A DNA stretch of 64,000 nt from Eubacterium limosum (GTDB lineage: Bacteria > Bacillota > Clostridia > Eubacteriales > Eubacteriaceae): NCBI RefSeq assembly GCF_000807675.2, contig NZ_CP019962.1, forward strand, positions 3,631,157-3,695,156, in the 5' to 3' direction. The translations under genes and the position numbers were made by a program. This document shows positions 1 through 7,207 of the stretch, in pieces; positions within the stretch are counted from its first letter, which is position 1, and every line of letters starts with the position of its first letter. The notes under the pieces are model-generated. The model searched no databases. It saw only the letters and a list, made by a program, of their open reading frames with translations, and was not told the DNA's origin.

Positions 1-1
1 T

Positions 2-697
2 TTTGCCATTATGGCGGGTGCACTGGACGGAATGGCAGTAGACCCAGAGCTTTTGTCCTATGAAGGCCCCTTTGGGGTAGGTTATGCGGTAGCGGCCTTT
101 TACCCAGTAAGCAAGGATTCAGACCGCCATTTTGAAAAGCAATATGAACAACAGGAAAGAAATCGGCTGAAAGACCTGAAAAGCCAGGAGGATGCTTATG
201 TCCGTCTGGCGCGTTATGCGCTTGAAGCCTACATAAAGACTGGCATGCCGGCCAAGATGCCAAAAGACCTGCCAGAAGAGCTGACAAACAGGCAGGCAGG
301 CGTCTTTGTTTCCCTCAAAAAAAATGGAAAGCTCCGCGGCTGTATCGGAACAATTTCTCCAGTAACGGCCAGCGTGGCAGAAGAAATTTTGAGGAATGCT
401 GTCAGTGCAGGGCTGTCAGATCCACGGTTTCCGCAGGTTAAGGCTTCAGAGTTGAAAGAGCTTGTCTACAGTGTGGATGTGTTAAGTCCGCCGGAGGCCA
501 TTGATTCGCCCGATGCTCTTGATACCCGCCGCTATGGGGTGATCGTTACAAAAGGGCACAAGCGGGGATTACTCCTGCCGAACCTTGATGGCGTAGACAG
601 TGTGGAACAGCAGATCGCCATTGTGAAGCAAAAAGCCGGAATACCAGTTGATGAAACCTGTGAACTGGAACGGTTTGAGGTGGTGCGTCATTCATGA
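2..697 (+). CDS. AmmeMemoRadiSam system protein A, Memo/AMMECR1 fusion (5' truncated by window edge)
   Basis: The reading frame is open from base 2, so the start lies outside the window. The first ~35 visible residues (ALDG...ELLSYEGPFGVGYAVAAFYP) look like the tail of a Memo/LigB-type extradiol-dioxygenase-fold domain. After a charged linker comes an AMMECR1 domain of about 170 residues, with VFVSLKKNGKLRGCIGT and SAGLSDPRFP. In the family these domains occur together and beside a radical SAM enzyme, as here, where the stop overlaps the next ATG by 4 bp. The biochemical role is not established; a protein or cofactor modification role is inferred from the partner. The domain call is firm, the function is not. 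Confidence 0.85.
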   Translation, partial: FAIMAGALDGMAVDPELLSYEGPFGVGYAVAAFYPVSKDSDRHFEKQYEQQERNRLKDLKSQEDAYVRLARYALEAYIKTGMPAKMPKDLPEELTNRQAGVFVSLKKNGKLRGCIGTISPVTASVAEEILRNAVSAGLSDPRFPQVKASELKELVYSVDVLSPPEAIDSPDALDTRRYGVIVTKGHKRGLLLPNLDGVDSVEQQIAIVKQKAGIPVDETCELERFEVVRHS

Positions 698-1518
698 AGC
701 TAACCTGTGATTTATGCCCTCACCACTGCGTTATTGAGGAAGGCCGGACAGGCTTTTGCCAGGCCCGGGGCAACAATAGCGGACGGATTGTCTGTGAAAA
801 CTATGGCAGACTTACCTCAGCAGCTATGGATCCCATTGAAAAGAAACCCTTGAAGCGTTTTTTTCCAGGAACCTCAATTCTTTCAGTGGGCAGCTATGGC
901 TGTAACCTTCGCTGTTCATTTTGCCAGAACAGCTCGATTTCCATGAGTGGACGCGACACCCGAACGATCCATGTCACGCCGGAGATGCTGGCGGACAAGG
1001 CGGAAAGCCTGAAAGAAGCAGGAAATATCGGTATTGCCTATACCTACAACGAACCGTTGATCGGCTATGAGTTTGTGCGGGACTGCGCAGTGCTGATCCA
1101 TGAAAGAGGCATGAAAAATGTGGTGGTGACCAATGGCAATATCTGTTCAAACTATTTTGAAGCGCTTTTCCCTTTGATCGACGCCATGAATATTGATTTA
1201 AAGGCTTTTAATGAATCCTTTTATGAGGCGGTGAGCGGCGATTTTAAAACGGTTAAGGCAAATATCCGCCTGGCGGTAGAACACTGCCATGTTGAGGTAA
1301 CAACGCTGGTCATTCCCGGAGAAAATGACAGTGATGAGGAAATGGACGCACTGGCAGAGTGGCTGGCCGGTATTAATCCTGAAATCCCACTGCATGTGTC
1401 GCGGTTTTTCCCATGCTATCAAATGCTGGACAGAGGCCCGACTGAGATCGAAACAGTCTGCCGGCTGGCTGAGATCGCAAGGAATCATCTGGAATATGTT
1501 TATACAGGCAATTGCTAA
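694..1518 (+). CDS. amrS: AmmeMemoRadiSam system radical SAM enzyme
   Basis: This 274-residue protein opens with a Cys motif (CDLCPHHC...GFCQAR). The radical SAM cluster motif CNLRCSFC follows near residue 70, in the CxxxCxxC pattern that binds a 4Fe-4S cluster and S-adenosylmethionine. VGSYGCNLRCSFCQN and AYTYNEPLIGYEF are typical of the PflA-like AmrS group. The ATG overlaps the preceding AMMECR1 stop (ATGA), so the two are translationally coupled. It presumably makes a radical-dependent modification with the Memo/AMMECR1 protein; the substrate is unknown. A consensus promoter begins 14 bp after the stop, so the operon ends here. Confidence 0.88.
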   Translation: MKLTCDLCPHHCVIEEGRTGFCQARGNNSGRIVCENYGRLTSAAMDPIEKKPLKRFFPGTSILSVGSYGCNLRCSFCQNSSISMSGRDTRTIHVTPEMLADKAESLKEAGNIGIAYTYNEPLIGYEFVRDCAVLIHERGMKNVVVTNGNICSNYFEALFPLIDAMNIDLKAFNESFYEAVSGDFKTVKANIRLAVEHCHVEVTTLVIPGENDSDEEMDALAEWLAGINPEIPLHVSRFFPCYQMLDRGPTEIETVCRLAEIARNHLEYVYTGNC

Positions 1519-1532
1519 GCATAAAGGCTGAG

Positions 1533-1561
1533 TTGACATTAATATTATGTTTGAATATAAT
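1533..1561 (+). promoter_or_regulatory. Perfect-consensus sigma-A promoter of the small-ORF island
   Basis: TTGACA at 1533-1538 and TATAAT at 1556-1561 are separated by exactly 17 bp, matching both hexamers of the housekeeping consensus. The predicted start is near 1568, in a region with no long gene. It should drive the attenuator-like leader and the 52-codon ORF at 1697. Confidence 0.85.
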
Positions 1562-1567
1562 ATTAAT

Positions 1568-1681
1568 ATAGATTAAAGGTATATTATGAAGTGAAAATCC
1601 CCGCAAAGGAAAAGTTCATAGTGTATATAAGACGAATAGGAACAGTGATCCAGGGGGATGTTTTAGGACATCCCTCTTTTT
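1568..1681 (+). promoter_or_regulatory. Attenuator-like leader with mutually exclusive hairpins (possible riboswitch)
   Basis: The transcript from the 1533 promoter would run ~85 nt and then meet an intrinsic terminator (5' arm 1653-1661, 3' arm 1668-1676, T-run to 1681). ATCCCC at 1597-1602 is perfectly complementary to GGGGAT at 1654-1659, which lies in the terminator's 5' arm. The upstream segment can therefore act as an antiterminator. A small ORF with a good ribosome site follows 15 nt later. This is the layout of a transcription-attenuating leader. I do not recognise a known aptamer in it. Confidence 0.5.
1653..1681 (+). terminator. Intrinsic terminator inside the leader
   Basis: Stem GGGGGATGT (1653-1661) pairs with ACATCCCTC (1668-1676, one G-T wobble). 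The loop is 6 nt and is followed by a T-run. Confidence 0.75.
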
Positions 1682-1696
1682 GCAGTGAGGTGAAAA

Positions 1697-1855
1697 ATGA
1701 AAATAACAATTTTTAATTTTGACGATCTCTACAGAGAGCTAGAACAATTTCAAAAAATGGCAAGCTGTCTTTTTAATAAAGGGGCTGTCCTGGGGGTGGA
1801 TATTTGCGGTGAGAATCCAAAAGCAGATCAAAATAGAAATAATGTTTTTAACTGA
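1697..1855 (+). CDS. Small unrecognised ORF behind the attenuator (52 aa)
   Basis: ATG at 1697 is preceded at 5 nt by GAGGTG, a good ribosome site, and the frame runs 52 codons to TGA. The peptide begins MKITIFNFDDLYRELEQF, is mostly hydrophilic, and has two Cys residues and no clear membrane segment. I recognise no family. The case for a real gene is the consensus promoter, the leader with terminator, and the ribosome site. Against it are the short length and the AT-rich surroundings. It could be a remnant of a longer gene, because the DNA after the stop shows no further coding signal. Confidence 0.4.
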   Translation: MKITIFNFDDLYRELEQFQKMASCLFNKGAVLGVDICGENPKADQNRNNVFN

Positions 1856-2239
1856 AAACTGCTGCGTTATCTGGAAGTTGAGAACAAACCCTTATGGATG
1901 GCGGCTTAAGAAGAAATAGAAAATTGTGAAACAATGGAATCTAAAAATTCTAAGAAGAATAATTTATAAGCGAGTTTAAAAAAATATTTTTCTTATAGAC
2001 ATAAATTTACCCTTGACGTGTTTTTTTGCCAGTATAAATATATCCAAACAAAAACTTAATAAATTCTTAACTATAATTGTTGTAAAAAATGCGTTTAAAA
2101 TTTAACGAATTAATAAAAAAATATTGCAAAGCCTTTGTTAAAGCGGCTGTAAACGCATTATCAAGAAAAAAACAGCAATCGCCTTTTTACGCATCTTTGT
2201 AAAAAATTGTAACGAATTGTAAATAAATGAAAATGATGC
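1856..2239. other. AT-rich non-coding stretch with short direct and inverted repeats
   Basis: This ~380-bp stretch is very A+T-rich and has no convincing gene. TTGTAAAAAAT occurs at 2080-2090 and 2197-2207, each followed by TAACGAATT (2103-2111 and 2210-2218). AATGCGTTTA (2088-2097) is the exact inverse of TAAACGCATT (2150-2159), and TACGCAT recurs at 2188-2194. The repeats lie just upstream of the promoter at 2240 and look like regulator-binding sites for the 21-codon gene; that role is inferred. Confidence 0.45.
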
Positions 2240-2268
2240 TTGACCAAAAGCGGAATAGAGTGTAAACT
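2240..2268 (+). promoter_or_regulatory. Promoter of the 21-aa peptide gene
   Basis: TTGACC (2240-2245) and TAAACT (2263-2268) have a 17-bp spacer. Transcription would begin near 2275, about 50 nt before the peptide ORF. Confidence 0.6.
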
Positions 2269-2326
2269 AGAATTCAGTTAATAAAGCAAAGAAAAAATAG
2301 TGCTTTGAGAAAGGAGAGATTTTATT

Positions 2327-2392
2327 ATGATGTTCTATAGTTTTATCGCCGCTGATTTAGCCGCAAAAGCACTTGCGAAATGTGATGATTAA
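2327..2392 (+). CDS. Candidate 21-residue peptide gene
   Basis: ATGATG at 2327 lies 9 nt after AAAGGAGAG, one of the strongest ribosome sites in the window. The frame encodes 21 residues starting MMFYSFIAADLA and ending with the tail AKCDD. It is an aromatic/hydrophobic N-terminal half, an Ala/Lys middle and a single Cys followed by two acidic residues. A promoter lies upstream and a strong terminator 30 bp downstream, so the gene is a complete monocistronic unit. No family is recognised. A signalling peptide, a small toxin or a leader peptide are all possible, but no processing or export gene is adjacent. Confidence 0.5.
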   Translation: MMFYSFIAADLAAKALAKCDD

Positions 2393-2420
2393 GAAGCAAT
2401 TTTATTTAAATAATCAATAA

Positions 2421-2461
2421 GAGCCAGGATTCTCATTGAGAGATATCCTGGCTTTTCGTTT
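2421..2461. terminator. Terminator of the peptide gene, convergent with the 49-aa gene
   Basis: GCCAGGAT (2423-2430) pairs with ATCCTGGC (2445-2452), with an inner TCTC/GAGA pairing, followed by TTTTCGTTT. The minus-strand small gene stops at 2460, so the hairpin lies between convergent units. Confidence 0.8.
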
Positions 2462-2609
2462 ATGAAATCAGATAATTTGCAAAAGAGAAAAACATTTCCT
2501 CGAGCGACTGCATCGGTTCAGCCGCAAACTCGACTGCTTCCGGCGGAATATCATATTTTTCCATGGTTTCCTTAAGGTCTGTATAATATTCGGATTTAAA
2601 ATCTTCCAT
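2460..2609 (-). CDS. Small unrecognised acidic protein (49 aa)
   Basis: On the minus strand an ATG at 2609 is preceded by CTAAGGAGGG, an excellent ribosome site that lies just past the stop of the UroD-like gene at 2622. The 49 residues begin MEDFKSEYYTDLKETMEKYD, are strongly acidic and end in a hydrophobic FFSFANYLIS tail. The 12-nt gap to the UroD-like gene and shared direction make it the last gene of that operon. I recognise no family. The ribosome site and operon position make it likely to be translated; a small accessory subunit is possible. Confidence 0.6.
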   Translation of the reverse strand: MEDFKSEYYTDLKETMEKYDIPPEAVEFAAEPMQSLEEMFFSFANYLIS

Positions 2610-2621
2610 AATGAACCCTCC

Positions 2622-3782
2622 TTAGTATTTTCCGTATTCTTTTACAAAATTCAGAACTGCTTTTAGATTTTCAGGATTAATATCCCGGGCCTTGAGCAGG
2701 TTTTTATCAAGCGCAAAGATGTACTGTCCACCCGGCGCCAGAATATCGATCAATTCCTTTGCCTTGTCAATACATTGCTGTTCAGTTCCTGTTTTCAACA
2801 GAGTGAGCGGGTACAGACCAGAGATAACATGGCGTTTTCCCACTTTTTCAGCGATCAGTTTGGGGTCGCCAAACTCAAAACTCATATGTGTCAGCGGTGG
2901 CAGCTCGTTAAGATAGTCAAGATAGCGCATCCAGTCATGTTCAACAAACAGGTTTGCGCCGATACCTCTTGCGTCCAGCGCCTCAACATAGGCTTTAAAA
3001 GTCGGCCAGTAGAAGCGTTTAAAATCTTTTTCACGCATATACGGCGCCATATGGAGAGGAATAAAGGTCCGTACATAGCGGTTGGCGTTTGGTCCGGAGC
3101 CGGCCTTGATCGCGACAGGAAGCAGTGCGTTGCAGGCGGCCTCTACTTTTTCGGGACGACGGCGCATATCCGTGCTGATGCCTGAGAAGGAGCGCAGCTG
3201 GTCGGAAAGGATGTCGAGCGGGGTGCAGGAAGCGGCGGGGGCCATAGAATAGACGGATTTGTCATACTTTTCGGCAATTTTGCCAAAGCCCTGCTGCATG
3301 ACACCCATGGAGGTAAAGAAAGTGTAGAACGCCTTGGACAGGGCCTTCTGGCCTTCAAAACCTGGTTTTGCCAAAGCAGGGTACAGTCTTGGCAGCACTT
3401 TGTCCCAAAGGGTTTTGATGGGATCAGCGATAAAGTCATCATACTCATCATCTTTTAAGCCCTGGACCTCAGGATGCTGGATAAAGCCGTCTGTACCCAT
3501 TACAAAGTTAATGGCCTCCAGCATTTTGTAAAGATGCGGCATTCTCAAAAACATACCAAAAACAACATCGGAATCAAAATCTTTTGTTGCCAGGTCGATG
3601 GCATCCAGATTTTTCACCAGGCTGTACTGTTCTTTTCTTAGATCATAACCGGCATACTCAAGACAGAAAGCGTTATCACCAAAGACGAGACGTGGTACAC
3701 GCTTAGGAACCTTTCCGTCAAACACATCTTCAAAAAGCTTGTTTTTTGAAAGTACTCCAGCAGATAATTGATTTTCACTCAT
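2622..3782 (-). CDS. Uroporphyrinogen decarboxylase (UroD/MtaA)-family protein, atypical metal site
   Basis: The 386-residue protein has the length and TIM-barrel pattern of the UroD/MtaA family. Its C-terminal third (HVISGLYPLTLLKTGTEQQ...DILAPGGQYIF) aligns by eye with the MtaA segment that carries the corrinoid:CoM methyltransferase zinc site. In MtaA the zinc ligands are a His-x-Cys pair plus a later Cys in an APGC context. Here the matching places read VEHDW and APGG, so both Cys ligands seem absent. Methyltransferase activity is therefore not assured; the protein may bind another metal or substrate. It is transcribed away from a TetR regulator, from a promoter flanked by two palindromic operators. 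Confidence 0.75.
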   Translation of the reverse strand: MSENQLSAGVLSKNKLFEDVFDGKVPKRVPRLVFGDNAFCLEYAGYDLRKEQYSLVKNLDAIDLATKDFDSDVVFGMFLRMPHLYKMLEAINFVMGTDGFIQHPEVQGLKDDEYDDFIADPIKTLWDKVLPRLYPALAKPGFEGQKALSKAFYTFFTSMGVMQQGFGKIAEKYDKSVYSMAPAASCTPLDILSDQLRSFSGISTDMRRRPEKVEAACNALLPVAIKAGSGPNANRYVRTFIPLHMAPYMREKDFKRFYWPTFKAYVEALDARGIGANLFVEHDWMRYLDYLNELPPLTHMSFEFGDPKLIAEKVGKRHVISGLYPLTLLKTGTEQQCIDKAKELIDILAPGGQYIFALDKNLLKARDINPENLKAVLNFVKEYGKY

Positions 3783-3807
3783 ATAGAAGAACCCTCCTAG
3801 ATTATTT

Positions 3808-3887
3808 ACTGTACGCGTTCAGTTTTGTTATAAAATAATAATAACATTATTTTTTACTAAAGTCAATAATTTTTGAACGCGTCCAGT
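3808..3887 (-). promoter_or_regulatory. TetR-type control region: promoter flanked by two operators
   Basis: A minus-strand promoter, TTGACT (3861-3866) and TATTAT (3838-3843) with 17-bp spacing, serves the UroD-like gene. Two palindromes share the core TG-N-ACGCGT-N-CA, at 3810-3821 (within the near-perfect 16-mer 3808-3823) and 3874-3885. Their centres are 64 bp apart, one just upstream of the -35 and one downstream of the start. The divergent TetR protein is the obvious candidate ligand. Confidence 0.7.
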
Positions 3888-3964
3888 TATTTGAATAAAG
3901 GCTTGATTAAGGATAAAAAATATGTTTAAATTAAATCACAGAGACACCGAGGGAGGTTGCGGGA

Positions 3965-4648
3965 ATGAAGGGGAAGAAAAGCAAGCAGAAAATATATGAA
4001 ACAGCTAAGCGGCTGTTTCTGGAGGAAGGCTACCTCATTGGCAACCGCCGGATTGCCACAGAGGCTAACGTCAGCCTTGGGCTGATCGCCTATCATTTTA
4101 GCAGCAAGCGCAATATTGCTGTCGCAATTCTGAAAGAGGACTATACTATTTTATCAGCCCATCTCAAAAATTATTTGACACCGGACCAGGATATTTTGCT
4201 TTATGTCCTCTGTTTTACCAATATGACGCTGAGAATCCGTGAACATGACTATAAGATGGCGCGCTTTACAACTGAGATTATGAAGGATGATATTCTTGAG
4301 GCCTCTATTTATGACGGAAACCAGAAGCATGAATACGCAGCGCTGATGGAACTGATGGAAGAGGACATCCCCTATGAAAAGAAACTTAAGCTGGCTCTTG
4401 GAACAATTTTTGGCGTTCAGAGGGCCCTGCAGTGGAATATTAACGACGGAATGAACCTAAGCTATCAGGATTATTTTGAATATATGGTAAAAACCTACAG
4501 TTTTGCGCTGGATTTAAACTATGGAAAACCAAAAATCAAAGAGATTGTGAAAAAATCCAACACCATTGTCGATGAGGTGTTTAAGGATTACGGGCACCTG
4601 CTGGATACTTCGAGGTATCTGTACGGTCAGGTGGAAATTGAACAATAA
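3965..4648 (+). CDS. TetR/AcrR family transcriptional regulator
   Basis: The 227-residue protein has an N-terminal helix-turn-helix (IYETAKRLFLEEGY...RRIATEANVSLGLIAYHFSSKRNIAVAIL), the TetR signature, followed by an all-helical ligand domain. The start follows GAGGGAGG at a normal distance. It is divergent from the UroD-like gene and the gap carries two TGNACGCGTNCA palindromes, so autoregulation and repression of that operon are likely. The inducer is unknown. The following cyclase-family gene converges on it, separated by a perfect hairpin. Confidence 0.85.
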   Translation: MKGKKSKQKIYETAKRLFLEEGYLIGNRRIATEANVSLGLIAYHFSSKRNIAVAILKEDYTILSAHLKNYLTPDQDILLYVLCFTNMTLRIREHDYKMARFTTEIMKDDILEASIYDGNQKHEYAALMELMEEDIPYEKKLKLALGTIFGVQRALQWNINDGMNLSYQDYFEYMVKTYSFALDLNYGKPKIKEIVKKSNTIVDEVFKDYGHLLDTSRYLYGQVEIEQ

Positions 4649-4650
4649 AG

Positions 4651-4675
4651 GAGGTACGTCGAAACGACGTACCTC
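4651..4675. terminator. Perfect 11-bp hairpin between convergent genes
   Basis: GAGGTACGTCG (4651-4661), loop AAA, CGACGTACCTC (4665-4675). There is no long T-run on the plus strand and a short CCTTT on the minus strand. It probably acts as a weak bidirectional terminator between the TetR gene and the convergent cyclase-family gene. Confidence 0.5.
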
Positions 4676-4682
4676 GAACGGG

Positions 4683-5435
4683 TCAGGCTTCACAGAGGGC
4701 AAAGCATCTTGCCGGGAAACCGGACGCGTTCTTTGCCTTGGGGAAGGTACAGAAGATGATTGCGCCAGCTGGCGGGACCTTGTCAAGATTTGCCATGACC
4801 TCAATCTGAATACGGTTCTGGCTTAAAATATAGGTTTCGCTTTCCATGGGTTTATCCTCTTCAAGGGCTGGCGGAGCGGTGTCAAAGGCTTCGTGGCCAA
4901 TGGCGCCGACGTTGCGTTCTTCAACGAGGAATTTAATGGCTTCAAGGCTCCAGCCCGGATAGTGGACAGTTCCCTTTTCGTCAAATTCCATGCAGCCTTT
5001 TTCATCAGGCCAGCGTTTACACCAGTCCGAGCGCATGGCGACAAAGGCACCGTCTGGGATTTGCCCGTAGCTTTCTTCAAAGGTTTTGATATCCGCGATG
5101 CTCAGCGCGTAGTCGGGATTGGCGGCGACCTGATTATGCACGTCAATGACGCATAGGGGATAGGTGAACTCGGTCACCTCAATTTCATCCAATGTCCGGC
5201 CTTCCGGATAGAAATGAATGGGTGCGTCTACGTGGGTGCCATACTGGCCGACAACGGTAAACTGCTGCGTTTGAAAGATGTCACCGTTTTTGTAATCATA
5301 GACAAGCTTGGTTGTCATGGCCGGGAAGCCTTGCCAGTGTGGGCTGTCATCATCAAAAGCATGGGTCAGGTCTACCCATTTGTAGGACGGAGATTTTAGT
5401 TCTGCAAGCAGAGACCATAATTTTGGTGTTGCCAT
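4683..5435 (-). CDS. Cyclase family protein (kynurenine formamidase-like metal hydrolase)
   Basis: The 250-residue protein carries the family's metal-binding signature near residue 65, GTHVDAPIHF (HxGTHxDxPxH type). A second conserved region is GAIGHEAFDT. The family (Pfam cyclase) includes arylformamidases and isatin hydrolases, which open amide or lactam rings in the cytoplasm using Zn or Mn. The start is preceded by AAAGGAGGATTC. It converges on the TetR gene. The natural substrate cannot be read from the sequence; with a UroD/methyltransferase-like gene nearby, breakdown of small aromatic or methylated compounds is a guess only. Confidence 0.8.
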   Translation of the reverse strand: MATPKLWSLLAELKSPSYKWVDLTHAFDDDSPHWQGFPAMTTKLVYDYKNGDIFQTQQFTVVGQYGTHVDAPIHFYPEGRTLDEIEVTEFTYPLCVIDVHNQVAANPDYALSIADIKTFEESYGQIPDGAFVAMRSDWCKRWPDEKGCMEFDEKGTVHYPGWSLEAIKFLVEERNVGAIGHEAFDTAPPALEEDKPMESETYILSQNRIQIEVMANLDKVPPAGAIIFCTFPKAKNASGFPARCFALCEA

Positions 5436-5586
5436 TCTGAATCCTCCTTTAAAGCTCTAAAGCTTATTTTCCTTATATTTTATAATAGGATGTTGTATAC
5501 GTCAACATTTAGAATTGTTCCCCGACTGCAATCTTTTGTGCTATAATAGTCACAAAAAACATTTTATGAAAAATCAGGACAGAACA

Positions 5587-5973
5587 ATGCTACAAAAAAT
5601 GACAAAAACAGGAAAAATCTTTTTCTTTATCAGCTTGATAAGCGTTCTTTACGCTGCTTTTTTAGTTTATGCCAAAATAGCAGGAATGGTCATTAAGGAT
5701 TATGGTGATTTACTATTTTTATATTATACCATTCAGGTTATCGTACTTGTGGTGCCCATGGGGCTCCATGTTTTTCAGGGGTGGATGAATGAAGAAGACC
5801 TCAGAGCCATCACGACCGCTGCCTTTATTAATATTATCATCTACTCGGTTATCAGTATCTGCCTCGGCCTTTTTTATATATATGTGGCCGATATGGCTGC
5901 AATGCTGGCAGACATCTTAAACGGAGTTTTTCTGGTATGTGTTATTTTTTGGTACCGGCAGATGATGGGGTAA
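5587..5973 (+). CDS. Small membrane protein with four predicted helices
   Basis: About 128 residues with four hydrophobic stretches (starting FFFISLISVLY, LLFLYYTIQVIV, FINIIIYSVIS and ILNGVFLVCVI). I place the start at ATG 5587 because AGGA at 5576-5579 is 7 nt away. A TATAAT at 5542-5547 would put the transcription start near 5554, so a longer form beginning at 5515 cannot be translated from it. An ATG at 5566 is also possible. No family is recognised. It lies 18 bp before cbiZ in the same direction and may share its transcript. Confidence 0.65.
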   Translation: MLQKMTKTGKIFFFISLISVLYAAFLVYAKIAGMVIKDYGDLLFLYYTIQVIVLVVPMGLHVFQGWMNEEDLRAITTAAFINIIIYSVISICLGLFYIYVADMAAMLADILNGVFLVCVIFWYRQMMG

Positions 5974-5991
5974 AGGATAAGGATAGTGAGA

Positions 5992-6717
5992 ATGAGAGAA
6001 TATAAGCTGGCAACCGGCGATACGGCGCGTCTTGACCACCGGGCCGCTATTATCACTCTTGAGGATGAGCGGCGGGTACTCAGCAGCTCGCTTTTAAATG
6101 GCGGACTGAGGAGTGATCTGAGTTTTGTGTTTAACTATGACGAGCAGGAAGAAAAAACCAAGCGTTGTGAAATGCTGGCCCCTACCCATGAGGAGCATCT
6201 GAAGATTGTGGCGGAAAGTATTTTAAAATTGCCGCCGTGCCAGACTACCGGGCTGACTACCGCGGCACAGATCCGCAATGCGGCATTCTGTGAAGCCGCT
6301 TACGGTGCGATGGCGGTATCGGCGCTGGTGACAGCAGGCGTGTCGGGGAATGCTCTGCGGGCGGGTGACCGGGCTACCCTCGACCAGAAGGATGGCCGGC
6401 CATTCATACTTGGCGGAACTATCAATGTGATTCTTGCAATCGGCGCGGATTTACCGGATGGCACCATGCTTCAGGCTTTTATGACCTGTACAGAGGCTAA
6501 AACAGCCGCGCTTGAACGTCTGGGCTGCAAAAGTGTGGTTTCAGAAAATGGAGCGACCGGCACCGGTACCGACGGTGTGGTTATTATTGCGCGGCCCGGC
6601 TCAGGACTGCGTATGACAGACGCCGGGAAGCATTTTAAGCTCGGAGAGCTGATCGGCCAAACCGTTGAAGCAGCCGTTCGGGAAGCCCTGCACCTGCAGG
6701 AGGGGTGGACGAGTTAA
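5992..6717 (+). CDS. cbiZ: Adenosylcobinamide amidohydrolase
   Basis: The 241-residue protein shows CbiZ hallmarks: GGTINVILAIGADLPDG, a TEAKTAALERLGCKSV segment and the Gly/Thr-rich GATGTGTDGVVIIAR. CbiZ removes the aminopropanol tail of (adenosyl)cobinamide to give cobyric acid, allowing salvage of incomplete corrinoids. The ATG at 5992 sits 8 nt after AAGGA; a GTG at 5986 is an alternative. The salvage role fits an organism with corrinoid enzymes, of which the B12-dependent ribonucleotide reductase at 17.6 kb is one. No other cobalamin gene is adjacent. Confidence 0.82.
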   Translation: MREYKLATGDTARLDHRAAIITLEDERRVLSSSLLNGGLRSDLSFVFNYDEQEEKTKRCEMLAPTHEEHLKIVAESILKLPPCQTTGLTTAAQIRNAAFCEAAYGAMAVSALVTAGVSGNALRAGDRATLDQKDGRPFILGGTINVILAIGADLPDGTMLQAFMTCTEAKTAALERLGCKSVVSENGATGTGTDGVVIIARPGSGLRMTDAGKHFKLGELIGQTVEAAVREALHLQEGWTS

Positions 6718-6742
6718 CCAAAGGAGGACGAGGGAAAAGATC

Positions 6743-7207
6743 ATGAAAAATGTATTTTATTATGAAACCAGTCTGGGAATGCTGGGTATAGAAGATAACG
6801 GCTTTGCAGTTATAAGGCTTGGATTTCAAATGGAAAAATTTGGAAAAAATGCGGATGTGTCTGAGACAGAGCTGATCAAAAAAACGTTTAACCAGCTTGA
6901 GGAATACTTTTGCGGCGAGAGAACAGCGTTTAATATACCGCTGGCGCCAGAAGGCACAGCGTTTCAGAAAAAGGTCTGGGAAGCGCTTCGCCAGATCCCT
7001 TATGGTGAGACAAAAACCTACGGACAGGTAGCGGCAGCCATTGGTAATCCAAAAGCCTGCCGGGCTGTAGGCATGGCGAACAACCGCAATCCTATCGGCA
7101 TTATTATACCGTGCCATCGGGTGATTGGCTCAAATGGCAAGCTGGTGGGATATGCCGGAGGAATAAATATCAAGGAACAGCTCTTGAAAATCGAAGGGGC
7201 GCTTTAA
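6743..7207 (+). CDS. ogt: Methylated-DNA--protein-cysteine methyltransferase
   Basis: The 154-residue protein contains the active-site motif IIPCHRVIG near residue 120, the arginine-finger region VGMANNRNP and the wing GYAGGINIKEQLL. It transfers alkyl groups from O6-alkylguanine in DNA to its own Cys, a suicide repair reaction. The start is ATG 6743 behind AAGGAGG; longer frames upstream run into the cbiZ end. It follows cbiZ by 25 bp and converges with a shortened AlkD-like gene, the stops overlapping by 4 bp. Two alkylation-repair genes thus lie tail to tail. Confidence 0.92.
   Translation: MKNVFYYETSLGMLGIEDNGFAVIRLGFQMEKFGKNADVSETELIKKTFNQLEEYFCGERTAFNIPLAPEGTAFQKKVWEALRQIPYGETKTYGQVAAAIGNPKACRAVGMANNRNPIGIIIPCHRVIGSNGKLVGYAGGINIKEQLLKIEGAL

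Noticed and set aside
5515-5586. Longer N-terminus for the small membrane protein
   Set aside because: A TATAAT at 5542-5547 would place the transcript start inside it, and a better ribosome site precedes 5587.
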